Part shown: piece after piece, positions 1 through 14,300 of the stretch
How the letters are laid out: the number at the start of each line of letters is the position of its first letter
Numbering within the stretch: position 1 is the stretch's first letter
Origin: Elysia crispata
Lineage: Eukaryota > Mollusca > Gastropoda > Plakobranchidae
Assembly (NCBI GenBank): GCA_033675545.1
Contig: JAWDGP010005101.1
Span: forward strand, 1-64,000
Length of the DNA stretch: 64,000 nt
Reading direction: 5' to 3'
Translations under genes and position numbers: made by a program
The notes under the pieces: model-generated
What the model was told of the DNA's origin: nothing
The model's input: the letters and a program-made list of their open reading frames with translations, nothing else
Database searches by the model: none

Positions 1-2358
<2,358 letters not shown>

Positions 2359-5300
2359 ATGAATGCCATAATATCTCTCTGCCATTTTTGTGAACTCCAT
2401 GGACCGAAAATATTATACTGTACACAACCTTTCCGACCCCAAGAACCCTTGAAGCCTCCTGGAAATGAAGATGTTGAAGCTGATCTCGCCCATAAATTGA
2501 AATCTTCATCTTTTGCAGTCCCTTCCTCAGGCACAGAAAGTGCTCTTATTCCTTCATTCTCATCAAGTGTCAAGGACCGCTGTGATGTATGTCATTTAAA
2601 TTAATATGAACTTCTAAAAAGTGTTAGAACTTTTGGTAGGACTTCCGATTGGGTATGTTGTTTAAGTAGGCTTATATTCATGGGTCAGTCCACCAGTACT
2701 GTTTACCATTTATGGACATAGAGGGTCAAATTTGAGCTATCTCACATCAAAACAGCAAAGTACCACCTAGAATGTTTATTCTTGATATTTGTCATGTGAA
2801 AAGTGCAGACCTCAGGCTAGCGTAGTTTTGGAGAAATTTTTTATGTAGGCCTAACTGATGTGACCACCATCTGTTAAGAGTGTTACCAGGACAAATATAT
2901 ATGATCATTTAAATTAAAATATCAATAACAAAAGCATATGTTTGTCTATAATCACAAAGACTTTGAGTAGTGTGTAACATCCAAGGTATTTTTATTAAAA
3001 TTGATCCTAGAGAAGATTGAATGGTGTACGTGATTTGTTAGGAATGTTACAGGACGATCATATGACTTAAAAACAGTAGATAAAAGTTTCTATAGCATTG
3101 TTAAAACACCAAAATTAAGGTTATACATATGTTTAATTCAAAAGATGTCTACAGGACAAGCCATCTTAAAAATCTAAAAGGGTCTTAAAGATTATTTTCA
3201 AATAATAAGTATGGTATGAAAATATTTGTATGTTAGGAACATTACAGGACAAACAATAAATGGAAAACTGTATACCAGACACATAACCATCTACTAATAT
3301 ACCATAAAAAAATTGTGTTTTACATGATTAAATCTTCATGTTTTTAAAAATATTGGCTTGTTTTTAAAAAAAAGACTGGCCTTGTGAAGAAAAAGCAGAT
3401 GAGTAGTGATTAGTTAGGAATGTTACTGGACAACAACAAAAAATGACTGAATATGAATGCTTTTGTCTTCCTTTATAATGGGTTCATGTTTTAGATAAAC
3501 TACTACTCTATACTCCAACTTTAACAAAAAATTGTACCAGGTGAAATTGAATTTATTTAGAATAGTAGGCACTGCCCTACCTGTACTGATATAACAACAA
3601 AAACATTTCAAAAACTTGGAATCCACTCTTATTAGAGATAAATAGGTTGTTAGGAAACAATGCAATATGGAAATACTGTGGAAACAAAAAAGAAAACCAA
3701 AACAAAATAGAGCAAAGAGATATCTAATGAATCATAGAGTGGGCATATGTGATAAAGAAGATGTTAGACAGTTAGAAATGTTTCAAAAGAAGTACACTCC
3801 ACCTGTACCCAGTACCACTCATAATGCCCCTTGGCTTTCCTCGAGTTTAAACTCACTTGAAGTTATTAAATTTATTTTCTTCTAAAGAGCATTCAAAGTA
3901 AGAGAGAATTTGGATATAAATTATTAAAACTAATAAAGAATATTAAATTATGGCGCCTCTAGGCATCTTAGCCAACTGGAATGTCACAAGGGACAAACTT
4001 AATTTCGTCCTTATCAAATCCTGCTCTTTGTTCTATGTATTATGGCTCTGTCTTGTAATGATGAAGTACATCTTCGAGACCTTAAATCATTTGTATTATC
4101 AACTACAGGCAGTTAAAGCTTATTAAATACACATTAGTTTCCTTACATTACAATTCTTTGTCCAATTCGTTAGGAAATGTTACACTATCACGGAAATTTT
4201 AGGAAACGTTACGACACAAAATCCATGGACGACCTGATTTCTGTACCCGTGTAGAGCGCCACCATTGCGAAAGTGAAAGAGAAACCCAGATGAGATATTT
4301 AACTTAGTTCCCGGCAGTTAAAAATCAACTTTTTGATTCTGTGGTGAAACAAACTTTTGCCCCACGGTGTGTGTTAGGAGTGTTACAAATGGACGACAAT
4401 TTTACTGCATTAGTTTGACTGCTAATAACAGCTGACTAACGCAAGCCATTTACGAATGGTTAGAATCAAACTATTGCTCGTTACTTGTTTGATTTAAATA
4501 TTGGACTTTGACACTGGGGTCATACACAGGCGTTTGAAATTTCTCTTGAAATGAAGGAACTCAAAACGGACGAACACAGTAACAGGTCTAACGCAATTTT
4601 TAACTGCCGCTCAACACATAATAGTGTGCAAACGTCAGGTTTTGCATTTTCGTAGATCTAAAAATTGAAATCTTAGTCTTACATTTTAAAGACACTTGTA
4701 AAAGCAAAGTGACTTTCCATGATGTTTCACTGTAGCATTTAAGTCAGGCATATTTTGATGTCCACTTTCTGAACGGGACTTTTACCACATTTTTGGTTTT
4801 CATTTGCAAATAAAGTTGTTAATATAAATCCTATGACATTTTCAAGCTTATGGGAGGTAGCTGAGGTTATTTTAAATCATTTCCAAGAATTTAAACGTAA
4901 TTTTTAAACTTGTGCTTTGATTTTTATGCATCTGAAAATTGGACCAAAGGTGGTAAACAGTACTGGTGGACTGACCCATATACGATGTAGGATATATGAT
5001 GCCGCCATTTATTATTGGTAATTCATTGTTAGAAAATGATTTAGGCATACAAAAACCAAGCATAAACTTTTAATATGGCTTGATCAAACAAAGCCTTCTC
5101 TAGTATCAGTAGTTACTGAAGTATGATAGAGTTACAGTACTCATTCGGAAGTGCTTCCAAACTTTTAAAATCTAACTCTACGTCACACTTTTATATTTAA
5201 AATTAGATCATAGGGGCTGTTAATGCATATTAAAGTATCATTTACCAAAGAAAATTTCGAGGCTAAAATTTGAGAAATTTGCAGGAAATATCAACTTCGT

Positions 5301-8300
5301 TTGGGCCTCATTATATACATTGTTGCAATTTTGTTCATAACTATGGTATATAAGGTATTTGGATATAAGAGGGGGAAGAGGGAGATACATAAATTTAGAT
5401 CATCTTTTAAATTTCACTTTTAACCTTTATAAATGCATTTGGAACTTTGTATTACTAAGGGCTGCAAGTCAGTACAGATGGGATTTGTCAGCCATGATGA
5501 GGAGGCAAAAGTCAGTTACGTGAGCACTCAACAGCCATACAACCCTGAAGTCTTTACAAGAATAAGACAAGCATGTATCAGAAGCCTTAGTTCAGAGGTT
5601 TGTGATCATTTTTTTCAACTTTGACTGGCTTTACAATTTATTTTATGTCCTAGAAATTTAGTGCAAGCTCTTCTACAATTAAAAGGAGGTTTTCAATTTC
5701 ATTAATATATTTCTAATTACTTTGATATAAATCCGTTTAAACTAACACCAACCATTCAATCAATCAGGTGCCATGCTCTTTAGCCTAGGCAATCATGACC
5801 TTCCATGTATCCCTATTCCTCGTAGCTTTCAGTGCTTCTTTCACTCCTCCTACTTTGAGCCACTTTGTTAATCCATCCAAAATCTTTTCACACCTTTTTC
5901 CCCTAGCTGCATTTTCCCTCAATCACTCCAGTTGTCACAAGATATTAAAGTTTTTCTTTTCTCATCATATGGCCAAAAAAGTTTGGTTACGTATTCTATT
6001 TATGAATGACCTTGCTGTGTCGGCTTCTTGTAATCACTTTTTCATTTGATTTCTTTGCAGTCCATGAGATTCATAGCATTCTCCAAATGAAACACATTTC
6101 AGTTGCCTTCAGTTTCTTTTGTGCCTGTTTTGAAATTATCTAGGTCTGAGAATGGGTTAAATATAGCAGGGCTCTTCTTCTTGTGTGAATTGAGATGTGG
6201 CTATTTGTTGGTATTGATGTCATTCTCTGAAAACCCTTTTTATTTTTGGCTCTTTTTGATGCAGTTTCCGTGTTGTTGGGTCCATCACTTGATATTAAAG
6301 TACCCAAGTATTTGAAGTGATCCCTTTGCTGGAGGTTATTCCTGTTCATAAAGATGTTGATCTGTGAACACTCATATTTCAACTGACGGTCATTACTCCT
6401 GTCTTTTTACTCTTCAATTCTGATCCTTTTTTTTTCTTCTTTCTTCTTCAGTGATGTCTAGTAATTGTTGCAAGTCTTCTTTATTTTCTGTAAATGTAAT
6501 TAATACAGTGTCATCAGGGTATCTCAAGGTGTTTACATTTTGCCCTCCTACGTTAATTCCTGGATACTCTTTTAGGCTTTGCATAATAATTTGAATGTAG
6601 AGGGAGAAAAAGTCTGGGGAAAGCACACATCCTTGTCTGACACCACGTTTTATTTTTGCTGCTGGTTTTTTTTTTATCACTTTTAGGTCTTTTCTATCTA
6701 TCTTCAGTGTGTAGTTGTGTGATTATCTTATCATGACGAGTACGACATGATGAGATAAGTTAACATATATGTTTTTAATAATTTTTTTTTATTCCTTGTA
6801 AAATTTCTCAAAGAAATCATTCAGAAATCCTCCTTTAAGTTTAACACATTGTTGATTTTTGCCTGCATGATAGGATTAATTATGATTTACAAGTTTTTGT
6901 CAAAGATTTATTGACCCTTTAACTTTAAAATATATTGAAATTTGCATGTAAAAATGGTATTTTAAATATATTGATGTCAATGTTTGATTTGAAGTAGTAA
7001 TAGTTCCCCTTTTTCAATTTTTCTAGGTATGTCCAGGAAGAGAGGGTCCAATTTTCTTTGGTGACACACAATGTGGTCATGTTCTGAGCTACACATTTTA
7101 TATTCCGGATACTCAAGCCAGGGGCATGCACAGATGGTACTCTATTCTGGTGGTCATGATGGACAAAATCTATCTCTTAAATTCTTGGCCATTTTTGGTT
7201 CCACACTTACAAATTGTCATTCAAAGTCTGCAAAAAAAGGTACAGTACAAATGAGAGAAAAGGTAATTTTAAAAGAATATTTATATTGCTGTGAGGGTAA
7301 ATGTACATGTATGTTATATTTTATGGTTTGGATAGTATGCTGAAAATATAGTAATATTATATATAAAACGGAAAACTGCAAAACTCTGTACAGGAAAAAA
7401 AATCTGAAAATTTTATGAGATGTTGGCGTCCTTGATAATTTAACTGAAAAGTTTTTGTTTTGTTTTTTTTTAATTCAAAAACAATATAATTAAAAAGAAA
7501 ATAAGGGTGAACTCCATGGAATCAGAACTCAGGTCATTCAAAATGCATTCTTTTCTTGCAGTTTTTGTTGTTGCTATAATTGGCTTTGGTAAAAAACTTA
7601 CACTTCAACTGAATGTATATTATTCCCATCCAGTTTTCACATGTATTCTTTTGTGTCTAAATGATTACTCACCTCTTCCAGGCCCAAGTGATCTATGATG
7701 CTGAGGAGGCAAAATGCCCTCAAAGACCTCTGCGTATGGAGGCTAGAGTGAACCCATCCAATTTTATCAAGCAGCGAGGTGGGAGCAAGCCAGCCCGTAG
7801 TTTGCAGGAGATAACAGGGGATAAGAATGTTTTCCAGATGCTTCATGTGGCATTTTTGTGGATTTTGAAAGCCTGTGGAAGTCGCATCACTGAAAAACTG
7901 CTGGAGGGCCCACCCACTGAAGATACCATAATTGATATGGAAAAGCAAGAAGGTTGGTTGGATTTGTTTTGATATAGACAAAGCAAAATAGTTACATTAA
8001 CATTTCTCAGTCATATGAGAAATTACCTACTAGAATCACAATTGTGATTGTTGTCGATGTTGTTTTTCTTCTTCTTTTTCTCCTTCACCTTCTCCTCCTC
8101 TTTCTTCTGCTTCTCCTCCTCCTCCTACTTCTTCTTCTACACTCTAAAATAATTTTTTTTCAACAACTGAGGAGATCAGTTCTTTAGGCTGTACAATTTT
8201 CAATTATTTAAAACTCGTATAACATCTGGTGTTTCTTTAGCCAAAATTGAAAATCTAGAATTTTTTTTTTATTTCTCAATTGTATGGAAGAAAGCAAGAA

Positions 8301-11300
8301 TACTGTTCAAATGTATTATTGTTATTATTATTCATAGCCACTTTAAATCAAATGAATTTCAAGATAGGCTGTGGAAGTTTGAAAGATATTGAAGTTTTCC
8401 CTTTGTAATTTTTTTTGTTTTGTTTCAACATTTCAAGAGCAATGAGCATACTGTTAGGCTATACATCATAATAGCTGATTCAGCCGATTTAATGTTCAAA
8501 ATATTTATATTTGCCATTGTTTTTTGCACTAAAAATTGAAATGCAATCAAACAAAAAAGGTCAAAAATGAATAATTTCAAAATTGGTCAAGGTATTCAGC
8601 TATCCTTTACTTGTTCCTGTTCTTTTGTTCATAAACTTCATTCCTTTGTAAAACTTGTGAAACAGCTTGGTCTTCAGATAATACCAAAGCATTTGGGGTC
8701 TAAATTTAATAGAAGACAATTTACAAATTTAATGTGGTGTCCATAGTAGGTCCTTATCTATTCATTTTGGGTGCCAGTAGTCAATTTGATAGATAATTTC
8801 TCCCGCTGTTGCACACTTGAGAGATAAGGCACAGCTGCTCATTTCGGGCTAAAACCAAACTTTTAGCTGTCAAGAGCACAAAGTGTTTTATCACCTGTGG
8901 GGTGCAGACTTGGCGTACGAGATAACCTTATTGGGAGGGAAGGGCACGCGTGTGCAAAGGTACCTTGACCGGGTCAGTTGAGCTGCTGCATTAATCGTGC
9001 TCACCCGCCAACACAGCACAGGAATTTGTGAATTTTACTTATTTTCAACCTTTATTTACAAATGCAGTTTTAAACTGATGGTGTCAAATAGGATATCATT
9101 TTAAAGTGCTTTTTATTATCTTTTGAACGGTGTAAAGGTAAAAGTTATGTTATTTTTAATAAACATCTAATATCCTTTGCGTAAACAATAGCATCATATT
9201 AAAAATTTTGAGCTTTTAATTTTTCACAAAAAAAACCCAACTCTCTCACAGGATTTTTCAATTATAAATATATGTAATGATATTATCATAAACAAAAAAT
9301 TGTGAAAATTTCAAAAACAAGAAACCCAAAAGGTATTGTTGGTAGGACAGTGTGAAGACAGTTTAGTGCCATCGAGATAATAGTAAGGCATATAAATAAA
9401 CTATCATTACATTTTCTTTCGTTATTTTTTAGCATTAAATTCATTATATTTTATATATTTTCCATGACAGAAATTTTTAATGAACTGTTCAACTCCATAT
9501 AGGAAAAAATTACGTGAGATATAACTTTTCTTACTAATATAAGCCATGGAAGCTGTAATGGCTCATACCATTGAACACCACAATAAATGTGTTAATGAAC
9601 TGTGTAGAATTTGTTGCAATCGTTCTTGGACTAGAAAGCAAAAAGATTCAAGAGAAAAACCACGTCTTTGCAAAAATAAAAAAGACGATATATTTTTCAT
9701 ATGTAATATTAACAATGAGGATGACGTTTGTAACAAACATTCAAGAACTATATGTTCCAAGTGTGATGTGAAGATAAGAAAAATCAAACAGACTAAGACT
9801 AGTAAGAGTAAAGTGATGGTTCAGAATTTGAAGGTCTCTGCATTTGCTGCTGCACACCTGTGGACTGAATATAATTTAGATCTTAGCATTGACGATTGTT
9901 CTATTTGTGGCCACTACCTATCATTTTCATCTGGTTCAGTGAGAGAGGCTGCTTCTATTGCAACCACATCTTCCACTCGCACATCTACTTATGAACTTGA
10001 CCGACCAACAGCGTCAAACATACAGCTTGAAACCACACAAGATGAACCAACAAACATGCAACTTGAATCTGCACAAGAAGAATCAACAGGCATACAACAA
10101 ACAACTGCAACAACTGCAGAAAATACAAACACACCTGTTGAAACAGCCTAGGGTGCGGACCTCACCTCACAATATGATTCAAAAAGTAGCTATTAAAAAA
10201 AAAAATCAGGCAGGTGTAAGTCTGAGAACTTAACACTGGTTTTCGGTCATTCATTCATTGTTACAAGATTCCTGTTGAAATTCAGGAGGCCTACTACTTT
10301 TCTACACTACAAACACCAAGCACTGCTCAATTTTATACAATTAATTTCAGGAATCTGTGCCTGAATGTTCTTCAGTCTAAACCCACAAAATAGATCACTA
10401 GTTTGCTCGGTAAGGAAGCGCATGTGCAAAGTTCAAAAGGTTTTTCATGTTTTTTTTTAAAGGAAAAAAGGGTGGTTTTTTTTTAACAATCTGCAAGATG
10501 TTTAATTTTTCATACGATTTACAAATGTTTCCGAATGTTATAACTATGTATATATTTTTTCAAAATAATAAATACATTTTGTTTTTTTATAAGTTTTCCT
10601 GAAGAATTTATATGGATAGAAGCAAAAGCTTTTCGTCAAGCTAATAATAGGGCTGGTTGGATGGAATCTGCCTCACATCAAGATGTCCCAGACCTATTTG
10701 TTGATCCAAAGCTCCACTGGCTACGTTATTCTTTAAACATATGAATCTTTAGGAAAGTACTTCATAAGTACAATGTTATTTCTTTAACAATGAAATATCT
10801 TGAGAAGAACTGGAAAGCCATGTATCAGATTATATCTAGTTGAAATGATCATTTTTCTTTTTTTTTAAACATCAACAGAAACAGAAGAAGGCTTTATCAA
10901 AATCTACACTCGTAAGCTGGATGGTGGTGAGCTGGTCCAAACAGACAGCGAAGCCATTCAAGATGGAGACAAATCTCCCGAGTTAGAGACAAACAACCAA
11001 GTGGAATTGGAAGGAGAATGTGACGACGAATTTGTTCCAGTTTTAAGCGACATCAGGCACCTAAGAAAGGTAATTTTGAGAACCAGTACATTAAATAACG
11101 GAAATTAACTTCACAGTTCTATAGCTCTGAATCTTGACTTAAACACTGGAAAGGGCAGTGGAGGACTTCAGTAAATGAATAATGCCATGAATGAGGCTAA
11201 TCAGATTATGCAAAGATGAATGGTCATTTCTTTCATAAAAGTATGTTTACACAAAACGATTTACAGCTCGTAACACAATTTCACAAATTGTTCAAAGTGA

Positions 11301-14300
11301 CATGCAGTCCTTTGTGTCACTTGCGATTTGTGAATGCAGTAAATCTTTCACTTTTATGCTACTTTCGACCAATCATTTAGAATTATTGCTTGTGATGTAA
11401 AAGCATTTTGTGGAATGGTGTCGCTTGCTGCAAAATGGTTTGTGTAAACATACTTTAAGGTGTTGTACTGACGACTACAATTTACATGAATTTTGCAGGC
11501 TCACAAGCAATTAGCAATGTGCTGTTTTTCCTACTATTGGAATGCTCAATGTATTCAAAATACAAATACAAATATCACCTACCTTAGGCACGTGAGACAG
11601 GGCAATGTTTGAAATTTCTTAAGAGTAAAAGGCTTTTTATAAAACAAAAAGACAGGACAAAAATCAAATGCCTCAAAGACAATGCAATTCCATTTACTGT
11701 TATGGGCAATCTTTTTGACATGGTTTCATTTTATGAGGCATTCACATTTTCATGTTCTTGCAGGTTTTGGGAAGAGCTAATTTCCAAGCGTTAGCTCACC
11801 ATGTGGTCATTGGAAACCAAATCATTGTTAGTGGGCATGAACGCTCCCTCGTGAAATCCATCATCAAAGTTTTAAAGGTATTAAAATTGCACTCTGAAAT
11901 TTGAAAAAGAAATTTAATTTTGCTGTAGGCAATAGTGTAATTAGAAACTTATGGATTTTTTTTTCAACTGCTTTCCTTGTTTAATTATTGTTTGAAGATA
12001 AATAGAATTATACACTATTGTTTGCAAGAGGTTTGCATTCTTTATTTTGAACATCTTGATAAGTATACATTACAATGACACATGTGGCAGACTTTCTCTA
12101 CCATATAGTGGTGTTTGATAATTCAAAAAGACAAGAATTCAACTTTGGTATTATTTTTGCCAGACTCTCCTTCCTAAGGGATGTTGCCGCGTGATTCCTT
12201 GGAGTTTGGAGTATGAGGAATCTTGGCGATGCAACTTCTTGGGTCTCTCTCCGGATGCTTTGTTGCCTCAACATGTCAACTCCTCAGAGATGTTTGTTCT
12301 GGTGGAGATTGTTCCCAAGCTTACTCAAGCAGCTGCAAGTATTGAGATGAATAACTCCAGCCTAGTTGCTAGTAGCATTGAGAGAGATGACAATTCCAGC
12401 GTAGAGAGGGAGATAAGCAGTGACTTCAGCAGCGGCATTAGCGGCCCAGCTTCAGATCTTAGTGATTTGAGTCTGGGGACAGAAGATCAAGATGAATACT
12501 CAAGTCTAGAACAGTTTGAGTTCAAAATGAGCAGCCCTACCAGCCTGCCAACAAAAGGTAAGGATAATGGACAATCAGCCCGACCACTGTATCGGCTGGA
12601 AGTAATTATGAATGGCCCAATCACTACGCCAGTAAAGATAAGGATAACCATAGCTAGCCCAAACCATGGCTGTTAAAGAGAGGCATTTTAGCTTGCCTGC
12701 CTACCTGATTGGGTGATGAGGTCAACCATCGGGTGGAATGGGGATTTCCCTTTCGTCACAACTCTAGTTATTAGATTTGATTTTCCCACCAAAACAATAA
12801 AGATCTTAAGCTCCTCTATGAGAGGAAGAAGTGCAAAAATTATATTATTTGTTAAATCTATATTTAAACGATACGAACAAATATTTTTTTTTCTACTTTT
12901 CATTTAATTGAATTATTTGGCAATTTAACAAGTATATGAATCTGGAATAATCTTTATCTTATGACAAGTGGTTACTTTTTTCAAAAAGTTAAATAGTTTT
13001 GGGGGATGAATTTCTTTTACAGGATTTCATATATTTATGTTGAACTTAACACTCATCAAAGGGCATTAGCAAAAAGTGTTTTTTTTTTCAAGTTATGCAG
13101 GTTTGAGATATGATAGTTTACTTCTTACAGCGCTGGCACAATTTGTTGATTTAATATCGTAGATGTAATCAATGATAGGACATCTTAGCTCAAGCTGTAG
13201 AGCGCCAATGTATATGAGAGAGACTTATCTAAAATATTTACAAAATTATAAACATGTACTAAGAAGAAAATGAAACTAATTTAGAGTTGTCCATATCTTC
13301 ACATTGTCTTTCTTTACTGGTAAGTCACACGTTTACTTTGCTTTTTTTCAGTGGGTGAAGAGCTCTGTCTCTCTTTAATGTTCTTGAGCTTTTAAAACTT
13401 TCTTCATATGTGTGACGCCTTAGTGCTTTGAGCTTGTTTACATCAGAAAATTAATAAAATTATAAAAACTATTTTTTGGTCACGTGAAATGTGCACACTA
13501 AAAGTTAGTACAAGTCGATATAAAGTCCACACAATTATAAAAACTTTCGATTCTGTTTCCTGTGTTTTCTAGTTAAAGATCTGTCATCACAAGGTCTGCA
13601 AAGTTCATGGAGCTTTTTATTGTCTTCAGGTTCTAAGTGCTGCTCCATATTTAACAGTTTCCGTTTGAGGCAAGGCTTCCTAAAATACATGCCAAGTCAC
13701 TAAAGTGAATAAACTTAGCTTTTGGGCCTAGTGAGGACAGAATTATACTCATAACGCACTTATCATTTGGCCTCCAGACCTACACAACAAAAATATCCAA
13801 CTGTCCTAAGTCTGCCAAGTAGTTAAAGGATATAGCTCACTTTTACACTTAGTTGAAAAATTTGATCACTTCTGTGACTTGGCCTGTATTTTAGGAAGCC
13901 ATGATTTGAGGCTAATAAGATAGATCTATAATGCTCAGTGCTATATACAGGTAGTTCATACAGCACTGGGCATGTGGAATTATTTTAAAGAATCATCTAA
14001 AATCACTGAAAAGCTGTTTGTACTTGAAACTTTCACAAGGTTTTTTATATTAATCTTTTAAACATAGGGAAATAGTTTTTAAGCGATAAAATAATTTCAT
14101 TTTGGAAATATACCCATTAAACTAAGGTGTTATGAAAATCATGACTTTTTTCATGTTCTTCGCCAGAAGTATGAAGATTCACCTGCACCACGTAAACATG
14201 TTATAATTGAGAGAAAAAAAATATAATGTTGTGCTCATGAAAATTTCAGCTTTAATATGAGTATGTTTGATATACTTGGTGTGCGAGGAAAAAAAGCAAG

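Noticed and set aside
3667-3885. 72-codon frame in FLCN intron 1 as a host gene
   Set aside because: No recognisable domain. It lies within the repeat-bearing block, so it is at most part of an unknown element.
7637-7981. Minus-strand frame over FLCN exon 4
   Set aside because: It is antisense to a well-supported exon and has no recognisable protein.
9563-9787. Minus- and alternate-frame readings across the RAG1-N-like frame
   Set aside because: They are shadows of the longer plus-strand frame, which has the ordered cysteine motifs.
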